Numbered from the stretch's first letter, positions 25,274-33,795 are shown. The stretch: DNA of 64,000 nucleotides from Chryseobacterium elymi (GCF_003385495.1 NZ_QNUH01000011.1:1-64000); one strand, 5' to 3'. Numbers and translations are program-made. The notes: generated from the sequence alone by a model not told the origin.

Positions 25274-25792
25274 TTAAGCTTCTTCAGAAGGAGTTTCTTC
25301 TACTACTTTAGCTTTAGGAGCAGCTGGTTTAGGAGCTTCTACCGGAGCGTCAGATACGATGTCGAATTCAAAGTTGTACTCAACATTTCTGTGTAGTCTG
25401 ATGTTTGCAGTAACTTTACCAGTTCTTTTAATAGTGTTCCCTGGGATTTTGATGTATTTCTTCTCTACAGAAACTCCAGCTTTAGCAAGAGCAGCAGAAA
25501 GATCTGCATTGTTGATAGATCCGAATAACTTGTCGCCAGAACCTACTTTTGCAGGAATAGTAACAGAAGTTTTCTTTAACTGATCTACTACAGCGTTAGC
25601 AGCAGCGATTAATTTAGCTTCTTCTTCTTTTCTAGCTTCTAAAGTAGCTTCAAGAGCTGCTTTGTTTTTAGGAGTTGCTAAAAGTGCAATTCCTTGAGGA
25701 AGTAAGAAGTTTCTTGCATAACCAGGCTTTACGCTTACTGTATCAAACTCAAGTCCTAAGTTTTCTACGTCTTTTTTTAGGATGATATCCAT
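25274..25792 (-). CDS. rplI: 50S ribosomal protein L9
   Basis: A 172-residue L9. The N-terminal rRNA-binding domain (MDIILKKDVENLGLEFDTVSVKPGYARNFLLPQGIA) matches the family signature; then comes the long connecting helix rich in Lys/Ala/Glu (about 42-80) and the C-terminal domain with GSGDKLFGSINNADL. About 20 extra Ala/Pro/Glu-rich residues form the tail (PKPAAPKAKVVEETPSEEA), a common extension in Flavobacteriia. It is the third gene of the ribosomal operon, separated from rpsR by 169 bases that include a hairpin. Confidence 0.97.
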   Translation of the reverse strand: MDIILKKDVENLGLEFDTVSVKPGYARNFLLPQGIALLATPKNKAALEATLEARKEEEAKLIAAANAVVDQLKKTSVTIPAKVGSGDKLFGSINNADLSAALAKAGVSVEKKYIKIPGNTIKRTGKVTANIRLHRNVEYNFEFDIVSDAPVEAPKPAAPKAKVVEETPSEEA

Positions 25793-25924
25793 TGTTGTTG
25801 TCCTTTTTTTAGAATTTAGATGCTGGAAATTAGAAATTAGATGGAAGACAATGTCTGTTTATCTGAAATCTTAGATCTCTTATCTAAAATCAAGTTAGAA
25901 TTAAATTATTTATTCAGCAACAAA

Positions 25925-25944
25925 AGAAGAGGTTGCCCTCTTCT
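25925..25944 (-). terminator. Hairpin between rpsR and rplI (possible partial terminator)
   Basis: AGAAGAGG and CCTCTTCT form a perfect 8-bp stem with a 4-base loop. On the minus strand it is followed by TTTTG and lies 17 bases after the rpsR stop. It could attenuate read-through into rplI or mark a processing point. Confidence 0.5.
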
Positions 25945-25961
25945 CTTATTTATTTTTTGTC

Positions 25962-26264
25962 TTATTTCAATAAGTCAGCTACGTAAGGTAGTAAAGAAAG
26001 GTGTCTTGCTCTTTTGATAGCAGCAGAAACTTTTCTTTGGTATTTTAAAGAAGTTCCAGTGTATCTTCTTGGTAAGATTTTACCTTGCTCGTTTACAAAC
26101 TGTAATAAGAAATCAGCATCTTTGTAATCAACGTGCTTAATTCCGTATTTTTTGAATCTACAATATTTCTTTTCAGATTTTGTATTGATATCAAGTGGAG
26201 TAAGGAATTTTACTTCAGATTCTCCTCCAGCTGAGGCTTGTTTAGCCATTTCGTCTATTGCCAT
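25962..26264 (-). CDS. rpsR: 30S ribosomal protein S18
   Basis: A 100-residue S18 with the conserved core [63 protein letters not shown] in the usual order, seen as [10 protein letters not shown] and [10 protein letters not shown]. It binds next to S6 on the 30S platform. The gene begins 31 bases after rpsF, with which it is normally co-regulated. The N-terminal 20 residues are acidic/Ala-rich and variable. Confidence 0.97.
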   Translation of the reverse strand: MAIDEMAKQASAGGESEVKFLTPLDINTKSEKKYCRFKKYGIKHVDYKDADFLLQFVNEQGKILPRRYTGTSLKYQRKVSAAIKRARHLSLLPYVADLLK

Positions 26265-26295
26265 GTCTTGTCTTTTTTTAAAATAGGGTTAATAA

Positions 26296-26637
26296 TTAAG
26301 CTCTAGCCGCTTTGATTTTAGTTCTTCTAGTTACAGCGTACTCAACAGCGTGCTTGTCAAGTTTTGTAGTCAGGTAACGGATTACTCTTTCGTCACGTTT
26401 GAATGCCAATTCTAAATCAGCAACTACAGTACCTTCACCTTTAAACTCGATTAAAGTGTAGAATCCATTCTTTTTCAATTGAATTGGATAAGCTAGTTTT
26501 TTTAATCCCCAGTTTTCTTTGGCAACGATTTCACAGTTCTTTTCTTTTAAAAGATCTTCAAATTTTTTCACTGCTTCCTCTACCTGAGCATCAGATAGAA
26601 CGGGAGTTAAAATGAAAACAGTTTCGTAATTGTTCAT
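26296..26637 (-). CDS. rpsF: 30S ribosomal protein S6
   Basis: A 113-residue S6 beginning [16 protein letters not shown], with the expected ferredoxin-like fold pattern and the phrase [11 protein letters not shown] that contacts S18. First gene of rpsF-rpsR-rplI. Ssb, which sits between rpsF and rpsR in many other phyla, is absent here, as is usual in Bacteroidetes. The leader is only about 30 bases, leaving little room for the structured S6:S18-binding leader known from other bacteria. Confidence 0.97.
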   Translation of the reverse strand: MNNYETVFILTPVLSDAQVEEAVKKFEDLLKEKNCEIVAKENWGLKKLAYPIQLKKNGFYTLIEFKGEGTVVADLELAFKRDERVIRYLTTKLDKHAVEYAVTRRTKIKAARA

Positions 26638-26671
26638 AATGTTAAATGAATTTGTTAATTATTTCGAGGTG

Positions 26672-26702
26672 CAAAATTAGAAAATATATTTGTAATATGC
26701 AA
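26672..26702 (-). promoter_or_regulatory. Promoter of the rpsF operon
   Basis: On the minus strand TTG (26702-26700) and TAATTTTG (26679-26672) are spaced by exactly 20 bases, a textbook Bacteroidetes promoter. Transcription should start near 26667, about 30 bases before rpsF. Confidence 0.7.
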
Positions 26703-26718
26703 TATATGGAGTGAAATT

Positions 26719-26873
26719 GTTTCGGGGTGCGGGCTTCGAGTTTAGCATTTAAAGTTCGGGGTTTTAAGTTTAAAGTTTTAAGTCATTTCTAATTATTCCC
26801 ATAAAAGTATCTTTAAACTATACTCGTAACTAATAATTGACAACTTAAAAACCCGAACCTCGTATTCCGAAAC
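26719..26873. repeat. Long imperfect inverted repeat between clc and the rpsF promoter
   Basis: The outer arms GTTTCGG (26719-26725) and CCGAAAC (26867-26873) are perfect, and the inner arms GTTCGGGGTTTTAAG (26754-26768) and CTTAAAAACCCGAAC (26844-26858) match at 14 of 15 bases. The right arm touches the stop codon of the ClC gene. It could fold into a long hairpin downstream of that gene or be the relic of an inserted palindromic element. Confidence 0.6.
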
Positions 26874-28225
26874 TAATCCTTCCCCCTGATCTCCGTTAGA
26901 AAATTCGCCTTAATCACATCATACAGAGAATGTCTGCTCACTAAAATAGAAATAATGGAAGAGACCATTCCTGCCAGCATCAGGTGGAAGATGAGAGAAT
27001 GCCTGTCCGTCATTTCAAGTACAATAATGGCTGAAGTAAACGGAGCCCTGGTAATTCCGGTAAGAAAAGCTACCATTCCTGCGAGAATCACCACATTGGT
27101 TTCGTTGGCCGTCAAATGAATGACTCCTGAGATCACAGATCCTATACTGGCACCTGCAGTAAGGGCCGGAGCAAAAATCCCACCGGCACCACCTGATGTG
27201 AAAGACAGGGCAGGGCCAAGCATCCTTAGGATAGGGACATACCATTCTTCATGTTTATCGTTAGTAAAAAGAACACGTTCCATAATTTCTTTTCCGGATC
27301 CAAGAATCTCGCGGTTGATGAAATACGCTATGGAAGCAATAAACAGCGCGCAAAGCACCAGAAATATAATATTGGCTTTATCTGTTTTAAGTTTTCTTTT
27401 CTTCCAGTCACTCATCTTAAGCATCATGACGGAAAGCTGGCTCGCCAGGATTCCGGCAGTTCCTGCCACGAGAATAATAGGAAACATAACCATCAGAGAA
27501 ACATCGTTTGTTTTTGGATAACCTAGATATAAATAGGATCCTGCTAAAGTCTGGGCTGTCAGGCCTGCAATGATTACCGCCGTAAACAAAGCGGTTTTGA
27601 AATAATTGATATGTGTTTTGGAAAGTTCTTCCACAGCAAATACAATTCCTCCCAAAGGCGTATTAAATGCGGCTGCAAGTCCCGCTGCAGCGCCGGTCAT
27701 GATCATGTTTTTCTTTGAGATTTTCGGCCACCAGTGGGGAAGATATTCGTTGACCTTTCTGAACACAGAACCTGCAATCTGAATGGTAGGTCCTTCACGT
27801 CCTACAGCACCGCCTCCGATTACCAGAACGACGGATGAAACGATTTTAAAAACAATGATCTTAAGACTTAAAAGGCTTCTGATTTTTGTATGCTCCTTCG
27901 GGTTGGCCAATTCTACAGCAGCCATCACCTGTGGAATGCCACTGCCTTTGGCGTTGGGCGCAAACTCTTTCACCAGCCACCATGAAAGAACAAATCCAAT
28001 CGGGGCAATAATAAAAATCATCCATGAATGCCAGTTCATAATGAAATGCAGCAGATGTTCTCCCCATGCGAATATCTTAGCATACATTACCGCAAAAAAG
28101 CCAGTGATCACAGAACCTATCCAGAAAGGAATGGCCTGCAGCAGATTGTTTTTCAGCTGTTCGTTGCGGATATTGTCAAAAGACTTTTTAAGGCCTTGTC
28201 GAAGGAGGGAGAGAATTTTCAGCAT
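26873..28225 (-). CDS. ClC family chloride channel/transporter
   Basis: A 450-residue ClC protein with about ten hydrophobic helices. The selectivity motifs are present: GSGIPQ, GREGPTIQ with the gating Glu, and GGIFAPALTAGASIG. In this family the proteins either conduct chloride or exchange it for protons; I have not checked the intracellular proton Glu, so the mode is open. The C-terminus ends shortly after the last helix and lacks CBS domains. It is monocistronic, separated from the next minus-strand genes by a terminator. Confidence 0.94.
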   Translation of the reverse strand: MLKILSLLRQGLKKSFDNIRNEQLKNNLLQAIPFWIGSVITGFFAVMYAKIFAWGEHLLHFIMNWHSWMIFIIAPIGFVLSWWLVKEFAPNAKGSGIPQVMAAVELANPKEHTKIRSLLSLKIIVFKIVSSVVLVIGGGAVGREGPTIQIAGSVFRKVNEYLPHWWPKISKKNMIMTGAAAGLAAAFNTPLGGIVFAVEELSKTHINYFKTALFTAVIIAGLTAQTLAGSYLYLGYPKTNDVSLMVMFPIILVAGTAGILASQLSVMMLKMSDWKKRKLKTDKANIIFLVLCALFIASIAYFINREILGSGKEIMERVLFTNDKHEEWYVPILRMLGPALSFTSGGAGGIFAPALTAGASIGSVISGVIHLTANETNVVILAGMVAFLTGITRAPFTSAIIVLEMTDRHSLIFHLMLAGMVSSIISILVSRHSLYDVIKANFLTEIRGKD

Positions 28226-28328
28226 TTGTGGTCTAAGACATTTTATTGAACTGAAAAGTAAGAAAATTAGATGGTATTAAAAAATCCTGTTAAAAAAAGT
28301 TCCCACAGATTTGAGAACAGAAAATCAA

Positions 28329-28353
28329 AAAAGCTTCCCAATAGGAAGCTTTT
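28329..28353 (-). terminator. Terminator of the two small membrane-protein genes
   Basis: AAAAGCTTCC / GGAAGCTTTT is a perfect 10-bp stem with a 5-base loop, 19 bases after the stop of the 120-residue gene on the minus strand. Confidence 0.85.
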
Positions 28354-28371
28354 ATATTGTATGCATAAGTA

Positions 28372-28734
28372 TCAGGCGAATCCAAAAAGGAAAATACCGC
28401 TGATAAAATAAGTTAATACTAAAACAAGAATAAAAATAAGATTAGTATTCCTAAGGGTCAACTTTTTATTACAATGCAGAACCAACGCTTCAATGATAAT
28501 AAAGAGAAGCCAGATTGCATGGAACAAGGCCATATATATAAGGAATGCAATTTCTTCCCAGACCCCTTTTCCTTCCATGATCGCTATAACAAAACAGATC
28601 GTTCCAAGAATAAAAACAGCAAGACGTGTGGTAATGTGTTTTTTAATATTCTGATCAGTTGGTTTACTGATTTTTTTATCCTTGTCTTTATCTTCCTGCT
28701 TAATCTCGAAAAGCTCTTTCAGTTCGGAATTCAT
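28372..28734 (-). CDS. Small membrane protein of unknown function
   Basis: A 120-residue protein. The N-terminal 25 residues are charged (KQEDKDKDKKISK), followed by three hydrophobic helices (about 33-52, 60-83 and 95-118). No motif is recognised. Its start overlaps the end of the upstream 63-residue gene by 4 bases, so both are translated from one message and probably form a pair in the inner membrane. Confidence 0.7.
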   Translation of the reverse strand: MNSELKELFEIKQEDKDKDKKISKPTDQNIKKHITTRLAVFILGTICFVIAIMEGKGVWEEIAFLIYMALFHAIWLLFIIIEALVLHCNKKLTLRNTNLIFILVLVLTYFISGIFLFGFA

Positions 28735-28922
28735 CCTTTCTGCTTATTGTACAGGGTAACAAAGAAAGGTAATAAACCCATAAAAGCAATCAGGTTTAAT
28801 ATACCAAATAATCTAAATAAGTTCATCGAATAGAAATCGAAGAAACTCATAATAATCTGAACAAGATCAATAAGGATAATAGTTCCCAGCGAAATTATAG
28901 CAAGTAATGTTGGACTTTTCAT
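28731..28922 (-). CDS. Very small membrane protein of unknown function
   Basis: A 63-residue protein with two hydrophobic helices (about 4-28 and 36-57) and a short basic end (YNKQKG). It overlaps the following gene by 4 bases (ATGA arrangement), which argues that it is really translated. No function is recognisable. Confidence 0.65.
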   Translation of the reverse strand: MKSPTLLAIISLGTIILIDLVQIIMSFFDFYSMNLFRLFGILNLIAFMGLLPFFVTLYNKQKG

Positions 28923-28954
28923 GTACTTATTTAGATTATCGGTTTATTTTGTTT

Positions 28955-30271
28955 TTAAATTTCTGTATTCAGATCCCAGTTCTGAAGATAGTCGTGAACA
29001 TGCTTCAGCATCATCCCTCCTAAAGATCCGTCTACCACTCTGTGGTCATAAGAGTGAGACATGAACATCAGCTGACGGATGGCAATTACATCACCGTCTT
29101 TAGTTTCAAGAACTGCGGGCTTTTTAACAATAGCACCAATAGCTAAAATAGCGACCTGAGGCTGAGGAATAATAGGTGTCCCCATAAGGTTTCCGAAACT
29201 TCCCACGTTAGAAATGGTATACGTTGCTCCCTGAGTATCTTCAGGTCTTAATTTTTTATTTCTCGCTCTGTAAGCCAAATCATTGATCGCTTTTGCCAAA
29301 CCAGAAAGGGATAGCTGGTCAGCATTCTTAATAACAGGAACGATAAGGTTTCCATCCGGCAGGGCAGTAGCCATACCGATATTGATATTTTTCTTTTTAA
29401 TGATATTTTCACCGTTGATAGAAACGTTGATCATCGGGAAATCCTGGATAGCTTTCACTACAGCTTTCACGAAAATCGGCATGAAAGTCAGTTTTTCTCC
29501 TTCACGTTTTTCAAAAATATCTTTATGTTTGTTTCTCCACTTTACAACGTTGGTAACGTCTGTTTCGATGAAAGAAGTAACATGTGGAGCAATTTGTTTT
29601 GCTTTTACCATATTTTCGGCAATGATCTTTCTCATTCTGTCCATTGGAATGATCTCGTCACCTGATGCTACAGGAACCGTAGAAACCGGTGCTGAAGCCG
29701 GAGCCTTTGGTGCTGCCGGAGTTGCTGTTTGTGCAGAAGCAGCCTGCTGAACCGGCTGGTTTCCTCTGTTGGAAACGTATGCTAATATATCTTCTTTTGT
29801 AATTCTTCCTTCTAAACCACTTCCCTTAATCGTTTTAAGCTCGGATTCAGAAATGTTTTCCTGCTGTGCGATTGATTTTACCAGTGGTGACAGGTAAAGG
29901 TCTCCTGAGAACTCTACATTGGAGGCTACAGCCTGTAAAGGCTCTTCAATGGCTTTCAATGTTTCTGTATCCGGAGCAGATGCCGGTGCTTCTGTTTTTA
30001 CTTCTTCTGAAGCTGTACTCCCGCCTTCTCCTTCAATTTCTAAAATGGCAATGGCCTCACCAACTTTAGCAACCTCGTCCTTTTGTTTCAGGATTTTTAC
30101 AATTTTCCCCGAAACTGGTGTCGGAACGTCTGAATCTACCTTATCTGTTGCAATTTCAACTACGGAATCATCCTCTTTTACATTATCACCTTCATTGAAT
30201 AACCAAGTGATAATTGTCGCTTCCATAACACCTTCTCCCATGGAAGGAAGCAATAATTTGTATTCTGCCAT
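28955..30271 (-). CDS. 2-oxoacid dehydrogenase E2 acyltransferase (probably branched-chain type)
   Basis: A 438-residue E2 with a lipoyl domain (1-80, lipoyl Lys44 in ATDKVDSDVP), a long Ala/Pro/Glu linker, an E1/E3-binding domain (SPLVKSIAQQENISESELKTI, about 127-165), a second linker, and a catalytic domain (about 205-438) with HSYDHRVVDGSLGG. The lipoyl motif differs from SucB (10205-11461), so it serves another complex; by the DKVDSDVPTPV signature I lean to the branched-chain 2-oxoacid dehydrogenase, with pyruvate dehydrogenase as the alternative. No E1 or E3 genes are adjacent. Confidence 0.87.
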   Translation of the reverse strand: MAEYKLLLPSMGEGVMEATIITWLFNEGDNVKEDDSVVEIATDKVDSDVPTPVSGKIVKILKQKDEVAKVGEAIAILEIEGEGGSTASEEVKTEAPASAPDTETLKAIEEPLQAVASNVEFSGDLYLSPLVKSIAQQENISESELKTIKGSGLEGRITKEDILAYVSNRGNQPVQQAASAQTATPAAPKAPASAPVSTVPVASGDEIIPMDRMRKIIAENMVKAKQIAPHVTSFIETDVTNVVKWRNKHKDIFEKREGEKLTFMPIFVKAVVKAIQDFPMINVSINGENIIKKKNINIGMATALPDGNLIVPVIKNADQLSLSGLAKAINDLAYRARNKKLRPEDTQGATYTISNVGSFGNLMGTPIIPQPQVAILAIGAIVKKPAVLETKDGDVIAIRQLMFMSHSYDHRVVDGSLGGMMLKHVHDYLQNWDLNTEI

Positions 30272-30291
30272 TTTTAATTTTTAGATTTTGA

Positions 30292-30299
30292 CAAATATA
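30292..30299 (-). promoter_or_regulatory. -7 box of the E2 gene promoter
   Basis: On the minus strand TATATTTG fits TAnnTTTG and ends 20 bases before the E2 start codon. Confidence 0.5.
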
Positions 30300-30334
30300 T
30301 AAAAAAAATCGGTTTTTTTACGGAATATATAATT

Positions 30335-31162
30335 TTAGACAAATTCAACGTAGATATTCTCGCCTACATTGAGCCCAAACAGGCTTTTAGCCCCGTTTTT
30401 TTTGCTCCCTTTATAGATCGTAAGCTCCAGAAGTTGACTATCATTGAAGATCGCTGCCGACTGTCCATGGAATTCTGTTTCCCTTTCCCAGTCGGAAACT
30501 ACTTCCGTATGACTGGAATATACCCTTGAAAGTGTTAAATTTCTGAATTTTATAGTAAAACCTTCATTGCCTTTACCGGTACTTTCAAAAAAGTCTTTAC
30601 TGATATTTGATATTATATTTCCGAAATTATCAATATAAGTTACTTCCCCAATGATCATTTTTTCAGATTCATTGAAGACGGGTTTCGGGAAAAGAAGTTC
30701 TTTGGCCGAATCTATTTTCCGTCCTATTACTTCTGGAAGTCCGCCGTTTGCCAGATGTACTGCTGCAGGCACAAAAACATCTGTGGAAGTGAAGTTTACC
30801 ACATCATCGAAGCGGTTGTTCAGAGTGATCTCGTATATCGCTTCCGGTTTTATATCAAAAAAGACGAGGCTTAAAAGCCCGTTGTCTGCGGCTAAAAAGT
30901 AGGAGCCGTCTGCCTTATACAGGATGTTTTTCCTTGATCTGTTGTAAAAACTGTCTACAGAAAGAATATGGATGGTTCCTTTAGGAAAATATTTGTAGGC
31001 GTTGCGTACGATGTAGGATGTCTGTATAAGGTTAAAAGCCTGGATGTCGTGGGTTATATCAACAATATTAACCTTAGAATTTAAAGACAGAATTTTGCCT
31101 TTCACAGCAGCAACTCTGTAATCTAAATTTCCGAAATCCGAAGTAAGGGTAATAATTGACAT
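30335..31162 (-). CDS. SAM hydroxide adenosyltransferase (DUF62 family)
   Basis: A 275-residue member of the SAM hydroxide/halide adenosyltransferase family, which splits S-adenosylmethionine into adenosine and methionine. The N-terminus ITLTSDFGNLDYRVAAVKG carries the conserved Asp, with ITHDIQAFNL, TIHILSVD and AADNGLLSL following in family order; FGNIISNI is in the C-terminal domain. The hydrolase activity is the usual role in bacteria, and nothing suggests a halogenase. Its promoter is divergent from phoH. Confidence 0.9.
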   Translation of the reverse strand: MSIITLTSDFGNLDYRVAAVKGKILSLNSKVNIVDITHDIQAFNLIQTSYIVRNAYKYFPKGTIHILSVDSFYNRSRKNILYKADGSYFLAADNGLLSLVFFDIKPEAIYEITLNNRFDDVVNFTSTDVFVPAAVHLANGGLPEVIGRKIDSAKELLFPKPVFNESEKMIIGEVTYIDNFGNIISNISKDFFESTGKGNEGFTIKFRNLTLSRVYSSHTEVVSDWERETEFHGQSAAIFNDSQLLELTIYKGSKKNGAKSLFGLNVGENIYVEFV

Positions 31163-31193
31163 GAATCGTTGATAGAATAAATAGTGTTTCCTG

Positions 31194-31225
31194 CAAAGTT
31201 ATTTAAAATAAAAAGAAAGCCCCAA
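31194..31225 (-). promoter_or_regulatory. Promoter of the SAM hydrolase gene
   Basis: On the minus strand TTG (31225-31223) and TAACTTTG (31201-31194) are separated by 21 bases, a good Bacteroidetes promoter. Confidence 0.55.
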
Positions 31226-31247
31226 AAGATTGTAGAAAGAATTGATC

Positions 31248-31255
31248 TAAATTTG
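31248..31255 (+). promoter_or_regulatory. -7 box of the phoH promoter
   Basis: TAAATTTG fits TAnnTTTG, 44 bases before the phoH ATG. Confidence 0.5.
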
Positions 31256-31299
31256 AAAAAAAGCTTTAATTTTAAAATCTAATAAAAATAAAATACTGC

Positions 31300-32256
31300 A
31301 TGTTTGAATTAACATATGATTTGGAAGACATCGATGTAAAGACCTTCTATGGCGTTAATAACCAATATTTCAACTTATTAAAATCAAGCTTTCCTACGCT
31401 TAAGATCACCGGAAGAGATCATTTTATCTTCGCAATGGGCAATCAGGAGGCTTTAGATATACTCAGACAAAAACTGGATGATATTGTAAAATTTATCTCT
31501 GAAAACAATTCTATCGCTTTAAAAGATGTTGAGAATGTACTAAATATCAAGGACGAAAATGAAAAACAGCTGATTTTTGATCAGGATATTATTGTAAAGG
31601 GAGTCAACGGTAAGATCATCAAAGCTAAAACCACCAATCTTAAGAAGCTGGTAAAAGAAACCGAGAAAAAAGATATGGTTTTTGCCATAGGGCCTGCGGG
31701 AACCGGAAAAACGTATACCAGTGTGGCGTTGGCTGCAAGGGCTTTGAGAGATAAGGAAGTAAAAAGAATTGTCCTGACGAGACCTGCTGTAGAAGCGGGC
31801 GAGAGTCTTGGATTTTTGCCGGGAGATCTTAAAGAAAAGCTGGATCCGTATTTGCAGCCTTTATATGATGCGCTTAGAGATATGATCCCTCATGAAAAGT
31901 TGGAAGGTTTTATAGAGAAGAAGGTCATTGAAGTTGCTCCGTTAGCCTTTATGAGAGGGCGTACGCTGGATGATGCCTTTGTAATCCTGGATGAAGCCCA
32001 GAACACAACCCATGCCCAAATGAAAATGTTCCTGACAAGAATGGGAATGAATGCTAAGTTCATCATCACCGGAGATCCAAGTCAGATCGATTTACCGCCG
32101 AAACAACAATCCGGACTGAAGGAAGCTATGAGAATTCTTAAAGATGTTAAAGAAATAGGTTTTGTACACCTTACGGAAGAAGATGTTGTAAGACATCCGG
32201 TGGTAAGAAAGATCATTTTAGCCTATAATGAGGAAGATAAAAGACTGAAGGATTAA
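31300..32256 (+). CDS. phoH: PhoH family ATPase
   Basis: A 318-residue PhoH-like cytoplasmic ATPase. The Walker A motif GPAGTGKT is at residues 131-138, Walker B VILDEAQN near 229, and the family motif FMRGRTLDDAFVI precedes it. PhoH proteins are thought to act on RNA, often with YbeY, but their role is not settled. Length is typical. It is a single gene, divergent from the SAM hydrolase and followed by a barrel gene with its own promoter. Confidence 0.93.
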   Translation: MFELTYDLEDIDVKTFYGVNNQYFNLLKSSFPTLKITGRDHFIFAMGNQEALDILRQKLDDIVKFISENNSIALKDVENVLNIKDENEKQLIFDQDIIVKGVNGKIIKAKTTNLKKLVKETEKKDMVFAIGPAGTGKTYTSVALAARALRDKEVKRIVLTRPAVEAGESLGFLPGDLKEKLDPYLQPLYDALRDMIPHEKLEGFIEKKVIEVAPLAFMRGRTLDDAFVILDEAQNTTHAQMKMFLTRMGMNAKFIITGDPSQIDLPPKQQSGLKEAMRILKDVKEIGFVHLTEEDVVRHPVVRKIILAYNEEDKRLKD

Positions 32257-32401
32257 GATTATTGTCTTATTATAACTTATAATTCCTTGTTAAGTTAGTA
32301 TGTGAACCAGAATAAAATTGAAATTTTAGCAGTTCAGTGTACGGAATCATGGTTTTGTGATAATTATTCTTAGTATTATTTGGTAATTTGAAAAAAAGAA
32401 T

Positions 32402-32409
32402 TAGTTTTG
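32402..32409 (+). promoter_or_regulatory. -7 box of the barrel gene promoter
   Basis: TAGTTTTG fits TAnnTTTG; a TTG at 32380-32382 is 19 bases upstream. The ATG at 32433 follows by 23 bases. Confidence 0.55.
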
Positions 32410-32432
32410 TGGCCGAATACTAAAAAATAATC

Positions 32433-33098
32433 ATGAGAAAATTTTTACTTATTGCAGCAGCGTCTGTAGTTAGCGCTAATTTAAGCGCTCAGGAAACAAG
32501 ATTCGGTGCTAAAGCCGGTTACTCACTTTCAACTTTAAAGTTTAAAGATGGTGGAGAATCTGAAAATACAGATCCTTCACACACTTTCTATGCAGGTGCT
32601 TTAGTAGAGCACAAACTAAGTGATAAATTTGCTCTTCAGGGAGAGGTTTTATATTCACCATTGGGAGGTAAGATCAATGAAAGGGTAGAGGACGAGGATG
32701 ATGCGGGTACATTCTTTAACATTAAAAATAAAACTACTTTTGGAACGATTTTAATCCCGGTTTCTGCTAAATATTTTATTACTGAAGGTTTATCAGTTTC
32801 TGCAGGTGCAAATTTCGGACTTATCATTTCTGCAAAAACGAAAACCGTAGCTGACCTTGGATTAGGAATGATTCCTGGATTTGAAATCTCTGCAGATGAT
32901 GAAAGAGACATTAAAGATCAGACGAATACTTTAAATATTGCTCCTTTCTTAGGTGCTGAATATGCATTGGAAAACGGATTGTTCTTTGACGCCAGATACA
33001 ACATGGGAGTTTCTAACTTAGCTAAGGATTCCGGAGATGGAAAACTGACAAACAGCTTCTTCCAGGTAGGCGTTGGTTTTAAATTCGGAGGAAACTAA
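32433..33098 (+). CDS. Outer-membrane beta-barrel protein (porin family)
   Basis: A 221-residue exported protein with a signal peptide (residues 1-19, SAQ) and alternating strand patterns of an OmpW/OMP_b-brl-type barrel (TRFGAKAGYSL, LQGEVLYSPLGG, NGLFFDARYNMGVSNL), ending in a phenylalanine/glycine-rich last strand (FFQVGVGFKFGGN). Function is unknown. The region downstream at 35650-35916 is a decayed relative of this gene. Confidence 0.88.
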   Translation: MRKFLLIAAASVVSANLSAQETRFGAKAGYSLSTLKFKDGGESENTDPSHTFYAGALVEHKLSDKFALQGEVLYSPLGGKINERVEDEDDAGTFFNIKNKTTFGTILIPVSAKYFITEGLSVSAGANFGLIISAKTKTVADLGLGMIPGFEISADDERDIKDQTNTLNIAPFLGAEYALENGLFFDARYNMGVSNLAKDSGDGKLTNSFFQVGVGFKFGGN

Positions 33099-33124
33099 TT
33101 CTTTATAACTAAATACAAAAGCAT

Positions 33125-33150
33125 AAGTGGGACAGAATTTTGTCCCGCTT
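33125..33150 (+). terminator. Terminator of the barrel gene
   Basis: AAGTGGGACA pairs with TGTCCCGCTT (one G-U pair), with a 6-base loop, followed by a T run. It lies 26 bases after the stop. Confidence 0.85.
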
Positions 33151-33208
33151 TTTTATTGTTATCATGAATGAATATCATTAATTTTATTTTAACAATAAAA
33201 ATAATTAG

Positions 33209-33216
33209 TAATTTTG
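33209..33216 (+). promoter_or_regulatory. -7 box of the second barrel gene promoter
   Basis: TAATTTTG fits TAnnTTTG, 25 bases before the ATG at 33242. Confidence 0.55.
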
Positions 33217-33241
33217 CAGCATCAATCAAACTATTTAAAAA

Positions 33242-33739
33242 ATGAAAAAACTATTTTTACTAGGTGCCTTTGCGCTGCTAGGCGGTGCTGCGCAGGCGCA
33301 GGAAGGCTTTAAGTTAGGAGGTCACATTGGTATTCCGGTAGGTGATGCAGGTGATGCTTCTTCATTTACATTAGGAGTGGATGCCGCTTATATGTGGAAT
33401 ATTACAAAAGGTCTTGATCTTGGAGTTGCCACAGGATATTCACATTTCTTTGGAAAAGATAACTTTGATGATTTCGGATTTATTCCTGTAGCAGTTTCCG
33501 GTAAATATAAATTCTCAGGGGCTCCTATCTTTGTAGGGTTGGATCTTGGATACGGAATTTCTACAAAAGATGGAGTAGACGGTGGTTTCTATGCTCAGCC
33601 TAAATTTGGATATCAGATGTCTAAAGGTGAGCTTTATTTAGGCTACCAGACGATCAGCAACAAGCGTGATTACGGATGGTATACAGCCAACTGGAATGTA
33701 GGTGCCATTAATATTGGGTACAACTTCTTCATCAAATAA
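33242..33739 (+). CDS. Small outer-membrane beta-barrel protein
   Basis: A 165-residue exported protein with a signal peptide (residues 1-19, AQA) and about eight strand-like segments rich in Gly and Tyr (KLGGHIGIPVGDA, LGVATGYSHFFG, FVGLDLGYGIS, ELYLGYQTISN, AINIGYNFFIK). An eight-stranded barrel of the OmpA/OmpX size class is the natural reading. The last residue is Lys, not the usual aromatic. Function unknown. Confidence 0.85.
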   Translation: MKKLFLLGAFALLGGAAQAQEGFKLGGHIGIPVGDAGDASSFTLGVDAAYMWNITKGLDLGVATGYSHFFGKDNFDDFGFIPVAVSGKYKFSGAPIFVGLDLGYGISTKDGVDGGFYAQPKFGYQMSKGELYLGYQTISNKRDYGWYTANWNVGAINIGYNFFIK

Positions 33740-33761
33740 AGATCTTAAAATAACACACTAG

Positions 33762-33782
33762 ACTCCGGCTTTAAACCGGAGT
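33762..33782 (+). terminator. Terminator of the second barrel gene
   Basis: ACTCCGG / CCGGAGT with a 7-base loop is followed by TTTTTTG, 22 bases after the stop. Confidence 0.85.
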
Positions 33783-33795
33783 TTTTTGTTTTATA

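Noticed and set aside
26638-26671. Structured S6:S18-binding leader before rpsF
   Set aside because: The predicted start of transcription leaves only about 30 bases of AT-rich leader, too short for the known structure.
27783-28280. Plus-strand frame of 165 codons inside the ClC gene
   Set aside because: Antisense to conserved ClC selectivity motifs; no promoter or ribosome-binding signal.
30335-31162. SAM-dependent halogenase
   Set aside because: The family is the same, but nothing in the sequence or neighbourhood points to a halogenated product; the common hydrolase role is simpler.
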